A stretch of DNA of 24,358 nucleotides, from positions 1 to 24,358 of the forward strand of contig CAIUGQ010000307.1 in the NCBI GenBank assembly GCA_903898725.1, in the 5' to 3' direction. The translations under genes were made by a program, and so were the position numbers. Below are positions 13,628-20,295 of the stretch, one piece after another. This DNA comes from an uncultured Burkholderiales bacterium (GTDB lineage: Bacteria; Pseudomonadota; Gammaproteobacteria; Burkholderiales; Burkholderiaceae_E). Numbering within the stretch: the first letter of the stretch is position 1; each line of letters starts with the position of its first letter. The notes below the pieces were generated by a model. The model did not search any database and was not told the origin of the DNA. It saw only the letters and a list, made by a program, of their open reading frames with translations.

Positions 13628-14454
13628 GGACGCCACCCCGCGAGCACCCGCCAGCGGGCACGACCGTCCTCGAGGCCGAGGCGCTGCGCGTCGAGCTGGG
13701 CACGCGCGCGGTGCTCGAGCGGGTCGACCTGCGGCTGGCCGCCGGCGTCTGGACCGCGATCGTCGGACCGAACGGCGCGGGCAAGAGCACGCTGCTGGCC
13801 ACGCTCGCCGGGCTGCGCCCGCCCGCTTCGGGCACGCTGCGGCTCCACGGCCGCCCGCTCGCGGCGTGGTCGCCGCGCGAGCGCGCGATGCGCCTGGCCT
13901 GGCTGGGTCAGCACGGCGAGGCCGAGGGCGACCTCGCCGCGCGCGACGTGGTGGCGCTGGGCCGACTGCCCCGGCTCGGGCTGCTCGGCAGCCCCGGCGC
14001 GGCCGACGACGCGATCGTCGACGCGGCGATGCGCGAGACCGAGTGCGAGGCGTTCGCCGGCCGGCGGCTCGACGCGCTGTCGGGCGGCGAGCGCCAGCGC
14101 GTGCTGATCGCGCGTGCACTCGCGGTCGAGGCGGGCGTGCTGCTGCTCGACGAGCCGACCACCCACCTCGACGCGCCGCACCAGCGCGCGCTGCTGCGCA
14201 GCCTGCGCGCGCGCGCTGCCCGCGGCGCCGCGGTCGCGACCGTGCTGCACGACCTCGGCCTCGCGATGGCGGCCGACCGGCTGCTGGTGCTGGTGGCGGG
14301 CCGTGTCGCGGCCGAGGGCCCGCCTGCGGACGGAGCGGTGCGCGCGGCGCTCGTGGCGGCCTTCGGCGGCGCGGTGCGGATCCTGCGCGTGCCGGACGAG
14401 CCGAACGAGCCGTCTCGCGACGGCGGCCGTTGGATCGTGGTGCCGCGCGACTGA
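13624..14454 (+). CDS. btuD: Cobalamin ABC transporter ATP-binding protein
   Basis: 276 residues. Walker A GPNGAGKS (48-55), Q-loop Gln96 (LGQHGE), signature LSGGERQR (152-159), Walker B VLLLDEPT (172-179), D-loop HLD and switch His209 (VLHD) are all intact. It is the energising subunit for BtuC. The closest family is the heme/siderophore/B12 importers (FepC/HmuV/BtuD). The last 25 residues (EPNEPSRDGGRWIVVPRD) form a short extra tail. It is the last gene of the operon and ends 6 bp before the stop of a convergent aminotransferase gene, leaving no room for a separate terminator. Confidence 0.93.
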   Translation: MRTPPREHPPAGTTVLEAEALRVELGTRAVLERVDLRLAAGVWTAIVGPNGAGKSTLLATLAGLRPPASGTLRLHGRPLAAWSPRERAMRLAWLGQHGEAEGDLAARDVVALGRLPRLGLLGSPGAADDAIVDAAMRETECEAFAGRRLDALSGGERQRVLIARALAVEAGVLLLDEPTTHLDAPHQRALLRSLRARAARGAAVATVLHDLGLAMAADRLLVLVAGRVAAEGPPADGAVRAALVAAFGGAVRILRVPDEPNEPSRDGGRWIVVPRD

Positions 14455-14460
14455 CCGGCC

Positions 14461-15810
14461 TCAGCCGGCGGCTGGCAGCAGGGCCCGTCGCAGGCCGACC
14501 ACCTCGTCGAACGCGGCCACCAGCGTGTCGAGCTCGGCGTCGCCGAACGGCAGCGACAGCGCCATGAAGCCGCGCCGCGCCATCCAGACGCCGCGCTCGA
14601 GCAGATCGAAGAACAGCAGGTCCTTGATGCGCGGATCGATGCCCGCGAGATCGCGCGACGCGCGGATCGGTCGATCGGTCGCGTGCAGGTTCGACAGTGA
14701 GCCGAGCCCGCTCGCCTGCAGCGCGACGCCGTGCCGCGCGAACACCTCGGCCAGCCGCGCGCGCAGCCGTTCGCCGCGCGCGTTCAGCGCATCGAGCGCC
14801 TCGCGGGTCAGCACCCGCTGCAGCCCGGCGAGGCCCGCGGCCATCGTCAGCACGTTGTTGTTGAAGGTGCCGGCATGCGCGAGCGCATCGGCCCGCCGCG
14901 GGTCGAACCGGTCGATCACGTCGGCGCGGCCGCCGAAGGCACCGATCGACATCCCGCCGCCGAAGTACTTGCCCAGCGTGGTGAGGTCGGGGCGCAGCCC
15001 GAGCAGCGCCTGACGACCGCCGTACGACAGGCGCGAGGTCATCACCTCGTCGAACACCAGCAGCGCGCCGTGCTCGTCGGCGAGCGCGCGCAGCCCGTGG
15101 AGGAAGGACGGATCGCCGGGGATGCAGCCACCGGAGCCGAGCATCGGCTCGACCAGGATCGCGGCCACGTCGCCGCGGTGCGCCGCGAGCGCGGCGCGCG
15201 CGCCCTCGAGGTCGTTGTACGGCGCGACGGCGAACGCGTGCGGCACGTTGACCTTCGCGGGCGCACCCGCCGGAAACGACAGCACCCCGCCGTGGTACGC
15301 GCCCTCGAACACCAGCACCGTGCGCCGCCCGGTGTGCGCGACCGCAGCGGCGAGCGCGAGCAGGTTCGCCTCGGTGCCGGAGTTCGTGAAGCGCAGCCGC
15401 TCGATGGACGGGATGCGCGCCTGGATCTCGCGCGCGAGCGCCGCTTCCCCGGGCGTGTGCGACGACAGGTTCAGCCCGCCCCGCAGCGCATGCTCGATCG
15501 CCTCGCGGATCACCGGGTCCGAGTGGCCGTACAGGCCCGCGGTGAACTCGCCGAGCGCATCGAGGTAGACGTGACCGTCGACGTCGGTCAGGCGGCAGCC
15601 CTCGCCGCCCGCCATGTACGGCGGGAAGGGCGGGAAGAACAGCACGCTGCGGGTGTTGCCGCCGGGCAGCACCTCGGCGGCCTCGCGCTGCAGGCGCTCG
15701 CTGGTCGGACGTCGGGCCACATAGCGGTCGAGGGCCTCGGACAGCGCCCGACCGAGCGCGTCCTGCGGGTCGGCGGGCGCGAGCCGCGCGGCGGACTGGG
15801 GTGCGTTCAT
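14461..15810 (-). CDS. Class III PLP aminotransferase, glutamate-1-semialdehyde-aminomutase-like
   Basis: 449 residues of fold-type I PLP enzyme. Motifs: LPGGNTRS (48-55), FTNSGTEANLLAL (141-153, PLP phosphate), YHGG (172-175), ILVEPMLGSGGCIPG (218-232), LLVFDEVMTSRL (250-261, Asp254 to the pyridine nitrogen) and TLGKYFGGGMSIGAFGG (278-294) with Schiff-base Lys281. The layout is that of HemL relatives, but the N-terminal region and the VLFFPPFPPYMAGGEG insertion differ from true HemL, so it is more likely an aminotransferase or aminomutase on another amino or keto acid. GAGGAGA lies 8 nt before the ATG at 15810. It is convergent with the btu operon and divergent from the lipoprotein gene. Nearness to B12 transport could hint at tetrapyrrole chemistry but is weak evidence. 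Confidence 0.85.
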   Translation of the reverse strand: MNAPQSAARLAPADPQDALGRALSEALDRYVARRPTSERLQREAAEVLPGGNTRSVLFFPPFPPYMAGGEGCRLTDVDGHVYLDALGEFTAGLYGHSDPVIREAIEHALRGGLNLSSHTPGEAALAREIQARIPSIERLRFTNSGTEANLLALAAAVAHTGRRTVLVFEGAYHGGVLSFPAGAPAKVNVPHAFAVAPYNDLEGARAALAAHRGDVAAILVEPMLGSGGCIPGDPSFLHGLRALADEHGALLVFDEVMTSRLSYGGRQALLGLRPDLTTLGKYFGGGMSIGAFGGRADVIDRFDPRRADALAHAGTFNNNVLTMAAGLAGLQRVLTREALDALNARGERLRARLAEVFARHGVALQASGLGSLSNLHATDRPIRASRDLAGIDPRIKDLLFFDLLERGVWMARRGFMALSLPFGDAELDTLVAAFDEVVGLRRALLPAAG

Positions 15811-15849
15811 CGGGCGGTCTCCTCGGATGCCGAACCCGAGGATACCGCC

Positions 15850-15930
15850 GCCGGTGCGCCACCGGCCGTCGGTCGCGACCGTCCAGGCGGGCTCGCGCGG
15901 CTTGAGCCGCGCCCGCGCGCGTGGGACGGT
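15850..15930. repeat. Cluster of inverted repeats in the divergent intergenic region
   Basis: Three structures lie within 81 bp. GCCGGTG-CGC-CACCGGC (15850-15866) is a 7-bp hairpin. CGGTCGCGACCG (15870-15881) is a perfect palindrome. ACCGTCC (15878-15884) pairs with GGACGGT (15924-15930) around an inner GCGCGGC-TTGA-GCCGCGC hairpin (15895-15912). They sit between the divergent aminotransferase and lipoprotein starts. Confidence 0.6.
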
Positions 15931-15964
15931 GGCCGACGACCCCTGTCCGCATCGAGCCGAGCCC

Positions 15965-17860
15965 ATGACGACCCTGCAGTCCGCCCTCTTCCGGCACAGC
16001 GTGCGCCCGACCTGCGTCGGCCTCGCCACGACGCTGCTGCTGGTGCTGGCCGGCTGCGGCGGCGGCGGCCTCGGCGACGCGGTGTCCGGCGGCCCCGCTG
16101 CCGCTGCCGCCGCTCAGGCGGGTGCGGCGGCCGACACCGTCGCGCCCGGCAGCGCCGACGCCTCCGCACCCGCGGCGGCCGCACCGACCGTCTCGTCGCA
16201 GGCCGCGCCCGCCGCGCTCACCGCCTCGGCCACCCCGAAGCAGCTCGCCCTCTCGTGGTCCGCGGCCGCCCAGGCCACCGGCTACCGCCTGCAGCGCAAG
16301 GTGGGCAGCGGCGACTGGACCGACGTCGGCGGCACGCTGACCGGCACCACCCTGAGCACCACGGTCGACCTCGCCGTGCACCTCGTGGACTGGGCCGCGA
16401 CGCGCTATCGGGTGCTCGCCTGCGGCGCGTCCGGATGCAGCGCATCCCCCGAGGTGGCGGCCCTCGACCGCATGCTCGCCGCGATCGGCCGGCTGCAGGC
16501 CGCAACCCCGGGGGCGACCGACAAGTTCGGGCTGACGGTCGCGCTCAGCGCCGACGGCAGCACCCTCGCGATCGGCGCCCCCGAGGACGACAGCAGCTCC
16601 AGCGGCATCGACCAGGACGAGACCAACGACGCGGCGATCGATGCGGGCGCGGTCCACGTGTTCGTGCGCGGCGGCGCCGGCTGGGTCCGGCAGGCGTACG
16701 TGAAGGCGTCGAACACCGGGGCCGGCGACGGCTTCGGCCGCTCGGTCGCGCTCAGTGCCGACGGCAGCCTGCTGGTCGTCGGCGCGGCCGGCGAGGACAG
16801 CGCCTCCAGCGCCACGCCGGCCGACAACACAGCGGCCGACAGCGGTGCGGTCTACGTGTTCACGCGCGCCGGCACGGCCTGGACGCAGCAGGCCTACGTC
16901 AAGGCGGCGAATCCGGGGGCGAGCGACGGCTTCGGCTCGAGCGTCGCGCTCACCGGCGACGGCGCCACGCTCGCGGTCGCAGCCCCAGGCGAGGACGGCG
17001 ACCCGGCCCTCGGCCAGGCCGACGACTCGATGGGCAACAGCGGCGCGGTCTACGTCTTCACGCGCTCGGGCTCGGTCTGGTCGCAGCAGGCGTGGCTCAA
17101 GGCCTCGAACGCCCAGGCCGGCGACGGCTTCGGCCGGTCGGCGGCGCTCAGTGCCGACGGCACGACGCTGGCCGTGGGTTCGAACCTCGAGGACGGGGGC
17201 ATCCCCGGCGTCGGCGGCAACCAGTCGGACGAGTCGGCGCCCGACGCCGGCGCGGTCTACGTGTTCGTGCGCGGCGGATCGGTCTGGTCGCAGCAGGCGT
17301 ACGTGAAGGCCTCGAACGTCGGCTCCAACGACCAGTTCGGCGTCGCCGTCGCGCTCTCGGCCACCGGCGACACGCTCGCGGTCGGCGCGACCCTGGAGGA
17401 TGGCGCCTCGCGCGGCATCGACGGCGACGGCACGAGCAACTCGGCCACCAACGCGGGCGCCGCCTACGTCTTCTCGCGCACCGGCTCGAGCTGGGCGCAG
17501 CAGGCCTACGTGAAGGCCTCGAACGCGCGCGCCGCGGACCGCTTCGGGCAGCACCTCGCGCTGAGCGCGGACGGCGCGCTGCTGGCGGTCGGCGCGCACG
17601 TGGAGAGCAGCGGCGCCAGCGGCGTCGGCGGCGACCAGATGGATGCGTCGGCCGTCTCCAGCGGCGCGGTCTACCTGTTCGGGCGGACCGCGGCCACCTG
17701 GACGCAGCGCAGCTACGTGAAGGGTTCGAGCGTCTCGCCGAACGACCAGTTCGGCACCAGCCTCGCCCTCAGCGGCGATGGCAGCGCGCTGGCGGTCGGC
17801 GCGCCGCTCGCGATCCCCGCGCCGCCGGTCGGGACCAGCGGCTCGGTCTTCGTCTACTGA
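15965..17860 (+). CDS. Lipoprotein with FN3-like domain and seven FG-GAP repeats
   Basis: 631 residues. The N-terminus LLLVLAGC (24-31) is a signal peptidase II lipobox with Cys31 as the lipid anchor. An Ala/Gly/Pro-rich linker (32-85) follows, then an FN3-like domain (about 82-167: LALSWSAAAQATGYRLQRKVGSG...YRVLACGASGCS). From about 185 to the end, seven repeats of about 60 residues each carry D-x-FG-x2-x-ALS-x-DG, LAVGA, ED with a G-rich acidic loop, AGAVYVF and W-QQAYVKASN. Their FG positions are in DKFGL, DGFGR, DGFGS, DGFGR, DQFGV, DRFGQ and DQFGT. Seven repeats fit a seven-bladed integrin-alpha-like propeller. Such proteins are usually outer-membrane-anchored or surface-exposed and bind ligands or calcium; the partner is unknown. 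There is no enzymatic motif. Confidence 0.85.
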   Translation: MTTLQSALFRHSVRPTCVGLATTLLLVLAGCGGGGLGDAVSGGPAAAAAAQAGAAADTVAPGSADASAPAAAAPTVSSQAAPAALTASATPKQLALSWSAAAQATGYRLQRKVGSGDWTDVGGTLTGTTLSTTVDLAVHLVDWAATRYRVLACGASGCSASPEVAALDRMLAAIGRLQAATPGATDKFGLTVALSADGSTLAIGAPEDDSSSSGIDQDETNDAAIDAGAVHVFVRGGAGWVRQAYVKASNTGAGDGFGRSVALSADGSLLVVGAAGEDSASSATPADNTAADSGAVYVFTRAGTAWTQQAYVKAANPGASDGFGSSVALTGDGATLAVAAPGEDGDPALGQADDSMGNSGAVYVFTRSGSVWSQQAWLKASNAQAGDGFGRSAALSADGTTLAVGSNLEDGGIPGVGGNQSDESAPDAGAVYVFVRGGSVWSQQAYVKASNVGSNDQFGVAVALSATGDTLAVGATLEDGASRGIDGDGTSNSATNAGAAYVFSRTGSSWAQQAYVKASNARAADRFGQHLALSADGALLAVGAHVESSGASGVGGDQMDASAVSSGAVYLFGRTAATWTQRSYVKGSSVSPNDQFGTSLALSGDGSALAVGAPLAIPAPPVGTSGSVFVY

Positions 17861-17866
17861 CGGACA

Positions 17867-17896
17867 CGCCTGCCGCATCGTCCGATGCGGCAGGCG
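17867..17896. terminator. Perfect 14-bp hairpin after the FG-GAP gene
   Basis: CGCCTGCCGCATCG (17867-17880) and CGATGCGGCAGGCG (17883-17896) are perfect inverted repeats separated by TC, 6 bp after the stop codon. This is the strongest stem in the window. There is no U-tract. Confidence 0.65.
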
Positions 17897-17920
17897 CGGA
17901 CCGGCTCGAACCGGCTCACC

Positions 17921-17939
17921 GACGGGCCCGCGGCCCGTC
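17921..17939 (-). terminator. Second hairpin, after the hsp20 gene
   Basis: GACGGGCC (17921-17928) and GGCCCGTC (17932-17939) form an 8-bp stem with a 3-nt loop, just beyond the stop of the leftward small heat-shock gene. With the neighbouring 14-bp hairpin it isolates the two convergent units. Confidence 0.5.
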
Positions 17940-17948
17940 GGCACGGCC

Positions 17949-18404
17949 TCACTGGATCGACAGCCGCTTCGCGCCGGCCACCGCCTTCTTCGGCAGCGAC
18001 AGCTCGAGCACGCCGTTGTCGAACTTCGCGCTCGCCTGATCCTCGTCGATCTCGTCGGTCAGCGCGAAGCTGCGCGCGAAGGCGCCGTAGTAGCGCTCGC
18101 TGCGCAGGATGCGCTCGCCGTCCTTCTGCTCGGCCTCGCGCTTGAGCTCGGCGCGGATCGTCACGCGGTTGCCGTCGATGTCGACATGGATCGCGTCCTT
18201 CGGGACGCCGGGCAGATCGGCGCGCACGGTGTACACGCGCTCGCCTTCGGAGACGTCGACGCGCATCGGCACGGCCTGCTGCGCGCCGTTGCCGCCGGAC
18301 TGGCCGCCGCTGCCGCGCTGCTCGGCGGCGCCGTCGTTCAGCAGGCTGCGGAACAGGGTCGGGAAGACATCGGCGAACGGATCGTAGATCGAGACCTTGG
18401 TCAT
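17949..18404 (-). CDS. Hsp20/alpha-crystallin small heat-shock protein
   Basis: 151 residues. A short N-terminal arm (MTKVSIYDPFADVFPTLFRSLL) is followed by a low-complexity Gly/Gln linker (about 28-43) and an alpha-crystallin domain (about 45-145): VDVSEGERVYTVRADLPGVPKDAIHVDIDGNRVTIRAELKRE, then RSERYYGAFARSFAL and the conserved ASAKFDNGVLELSLPKK (A-x-x-x-n-GVL motif). It ends with KRLSIQ. Small heat-shock proteins are ATP-independent holdases that keep unfolding proteins soluble. AGGAG lies 8 nt before the ATG at 18404, which is preferred over an in-frame start 24 codons upstream. A sigma-32-like promoter lies upstream. Single gene. Confidence 0.93.
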   Translation of the reverse strand: MTKVSIYDPFADVFPTLFRSLLNDGAAEQRGSGGQSGGNGAQQAVPMRVDVSEGERVYTVRADLPGVPKDAIHVDIDGNRVTIRAELKREAEQKDGERILRSERYYGAFARSFALTDEIDEDQASAKFDNGVLELSLPKKAVAGAKRLSIQ

Positions 18405-18466
18405 GTTCGTGCTCCTGGCGATTCGGTGGACGGGGGCACCGCAGGCGCGGCACCCATGTCTCCGAT

Positions 18467-18493
18467 GTATGCGCACGGACCCTGCTTTTCAAG
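18467..18493 (-). promoter_or_regulatory. Putative sigma-32 (heat-shock) promoter of hsp20
   Basis: On the minus strand CTTGAAA (18493 to 18487) matches the heat-shock sigma -35 consensus exactly. After 12 nt, GCGCATAC (18474 to 18467) matches the -10 consensus CCCCATNT at five of seven defined positions. The spacing is within the usual 11-16 nt, and the element lies about 63 bp before the hsp20 start codon. Confidence 0.65.
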
Positions 18494-18519
18494 CACCCGC
18501 GCGCATCGGCCGACCCGGC

Positions 18520-19272
18520 TCAGCCGACGAACGCGTCGTACAGGAGCCGGATGCCGATCACCAGCAGCGAACCGACCAGGAGCCGATAGAAGATCGTCTC
18601 CGGCAGCACCTTGACGAGCCGGATTCCGGCCCAATATCCGAGCGGCACGAAGGGCGCGAGCGCGAGCGATGCGGTGAGCCCCGAGAGGTCGAGCAGCCCG
18701 ATCGCGCCATAGGGCACGAGCTTGACCGCGTTGACCACGGTGAAGAAGATCACCGTGGTCGCGACCAGCCGTTCCTTGTCGAGCTTGAGCGGCAGCAGGT
18801 ACTGCATCAGCGGCGGACCGCCGGCATGGGCGAGCGTGCTGGTGAACCCCGACACCGCACCCCAGAAGCCGCCGGCCAGTCGCGACGCGGGCCGCGGCGG
18901 CGCGGCCGCGATCGCGTGGCGCGCGATGATCCGGTGCAGCGCGAAGGCCACCGCCTCGGCGCCCAGCAGGCCCTTGACCCAGCGCACGTCGAGCACCGAG
19001 AACGCGAGCGCACCGATCAGGATGCCGAGCATCGCCCCGGGGAGCACCGACCTGAGCGTGTCGGCATCCGCGCGGCCGCGCCAGGCCCACAGGCCGAGCG
19101 CATCCATCGAGATCAGCAGCGGCAGCATGATCGCGGCGGCGACGGCAGGCGACATCGCGAGCGCCATCAGCGGCACCGAGAGCATGGCCAGCCCGTTGCC
19201 GCTCGCCTTGGAGAGGCCGGCGAGCAGCACCGCCGGCACCGCGACCGCCCAGAAGGCGGGGTCGGCAAGCAC
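18520..19272 (-). CDS. TauE/SafE-family membrane permease
   Basis: 250 residues with about eight hydrophobic segments in two halves. The opening FWAVAVPAVLLAGLSKASGNGLAMLSVPLMAL and the second-half FWGAVSGFTSTLAHAGGPPLMQYLLP are the paired signatures of TauE/SafE permeases, which export sulfite, sulfoacetate or other small organic anions across the inner membrane. The start is GTG at 19272, directly abutting the TAG stop of the RutE-like gene, so translation is probably coupled. Last gene of the aromatic-degradation cluster; it may move a substrate or end product of that pathway, which is inference. Confidence 0.85.
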   Translation of the reverse strand: MLADPAFWAVAVPAVLLAGLSKASGNGLAMLSVPLMALAMSPAVAAAIMLPLLISMDALGLWAWRGRADADTLRSVLPGAMLGILIGALAFSVLDVRWVKGLLGAEAVAFALHRIIARHAIAAAPPRPASRLAGGFWGAVSGFTSTLAHAGGPPLMQYLLPLKLDKERLVATTVIFFTVVNAVKLVPYGAIGLLDLSGLTASLALAPFVPLGYWAGIRLVKVLPETIFYRLLVGSLLVIGIRLLYDAFVG

Positions 19273-19863
19273 CTACAGCAGCTGGCAGACCTCGTCGAAC
19301 GAGAAGCGCGGCAGTCGCTGCATCACCTTCGCGGGGTCACCGTGGCCGAGGTTGCAGAGGAAGTTCGACTTGAAGCGGCCTTCGGGGAAGAACGCCGCGT
19401 CGACGCGCGCGTTGTCGAAGCCGGACATCGGGCCCACGTCCAGACCCACCGCGCGCGCGGCGAGCATGAAATAGGCGCCCTGCAGCGTGCCGTTGCGGAA
19501 CGCGAAGGCCGTGCGTGCGGCGAGCTTCTCGGGGCCGTCGAAGCCGGCCTTCATCGTCGTGTTGTGCGGGAAGACCTTCGGCAGGTGCTCGTGGAACTCG
19601 AGGTCGTGCGCGACGATCGCGATCACCGGGGCGCTCATCGTCTTGTCGACGTTGCCGGGCGAGAGCATCGGGCGCAGCCGCTCCTTGGCCGCCTGCGTGC
19701 GCAGGAACACGAAGCGCGCTGGCTGCGTGTTGGCCGAGGTCGGCGCCATCTTCATCAGGTCGAAGACCGCGCGCAGTTCGGCGTCGGTGACCGGGGTGTC
19801 GAGCCAGCCGTTCTGGGTGCGGGCGGTGGTGAACAGCGTCTCGATCGCGTGCGAATCGATCAT
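19273..19863 (-). CDS. RutE/HadB-like flavin reductase (malonic semialdehyde reductase family)
   Basis: 196 residues closely resembling E. coli RutE: LFTTARTQNGWLDTPVTDAELRAVFDLMKMAPTSANTQPARFVF, then LRPMLSPGNVDKTMSAPV, FPHN, FRNGTLQGAYFMLAARAVGLDVGPMSGFDNARVDAAFF and RLPRFSFDEVC. RutE is an FMN nitroreductase-fold enzyme that reduces malonic semialdehyde to 3-hydroxypropionate in pyrimidine degradation. No other rut gene is present here. The gene sits in a beta-ketoadipate-type cluster, so it may reduce another substrate. No Shine-Dalgarno precedes the ATG; instead there is a short AT-rich palindromic element. I therefore give no gene symbol. Confidence 0.85.
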   Translation of the reverse strand: MIDSHAIETLFTTARTQNGWLDTPVTDAELRAVFDLMKMAPTSANTQPARFVFLRTQAAKERLRPMLSPGNVDKTMSAPVIAIVAHDLEFHEHLPKVFPHNTTMKAGFDGPEKLAARTAFAFRNGTLQGAYFMLAARAVGLDVGPMSGFDNARVDAAFFPEGRFKSNFLCNLGHGDPAKVMQRLPRFSFDEVCQLL

Positions 19864-19881
19864 GGAAATATGTCCAATTGG
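19864..19881 (-). promoter_or_regulatory. AT-rich palindromic element at the RutE-like start
   Basis: GGAAATATGTCC (19864-19875, a 10 of 12 match to its own reverse complement) runs into CCAATTGG (19874-19881, perfect). It touches the start codon of the RutE-like gene, in a 51-bp gap, and is strongly AT-rich for this DNA. It could be an operator or -10 region. Confidence 0.35.
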
Positions 19882-19914
19882 GAGGAGGCTAGGGGATGCG
19901 CCGCGCGTCGAAGT

Positions 19915-20295
19915 TCAGAGCGGCACCGGCGTCGACTGCCATGATGCCATCCGCCACCCATCGGGCCCGCGACGCCAGACCTGAAGGTAGCGGCTGACGA
20001 AATCCTTGGCTGTGCCCTTCACGACCACCTGGATGCGGACGTCGCCGTTGCACAGCGCGGTGTCGCCCCAGACGCGCCACGTCCGCTTGAGCGGCGTCAG
20101 CGCGGTGTAGTCGTAGAAGCCGGTGCAGGCGCGCTCGACGAAGGTCGCACGGTCCTCGGTGGTCGCCGACGAATGCACGTAGACCATGTCCTCGGTGAAC
20201 AGCGCCTCGAGGGCGGCACGGTCCTTCGCGATGGTGGCGGCGGCACGCCGGTCGTCGATCGCCTCGAGCTCGGCGACGATGCGGGGGTCGGTCAT
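19915..20295 (-). CDS. NTF2/SnoaL-like protein
   Basis: 126 residues with the layout of the NTF2-like superfamily: an N-terminal helix (RIVAELEAIDDRRAAATIAKDRAALEALF), TEDMVYVHSSATTEDRATFVERACTG, then beta strands WRVWGDTALCNGDVRIQVVV and the terminal RYLQVWRRGPDGWRMASWQSTPV. The GW-x-x-xSW-x-x-TP ending is common in SnoaL/DUF4440 proteins. Members are isomerases, dehydratases, or non-catalytic partners such as the beta subunits of ring-hydroxylating dioxygenases. The start at 20295 overlaps the dioxygenase stop as ATGA, with GGAGA 8 nt upstream. Role in the aromatic pathway unknown. Confidence 0.8.
   Translation of the reverse strand: MTDPRIVAELEAIDDRRAAATIAKDRAALEALFTEDMVYVHSSATTEDRATFVERACTGFYDYTALTPLKRTWRVWGDTALCNGDVRIQVVVKGTAKDFVSRYLQVWRRGPDGWRMASWQSTPVPL

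Noticed and set aside
14461..15810. Calling the aminotransferase HemL
   Set aside because: The N-terminal region and active-site-flanking segment differ from true HemL. Only a HemL-like label is justified.
12557..17944. Minus-strand open frame of 1795 codons
   Set aside because: It is antisense to btuC, btuD and the FG-GAP gene and in another frame of the aminotransferase. Its product is a low-complexity Arg/Ala/Gly string typical of shadow frames in GC-rich DNA.
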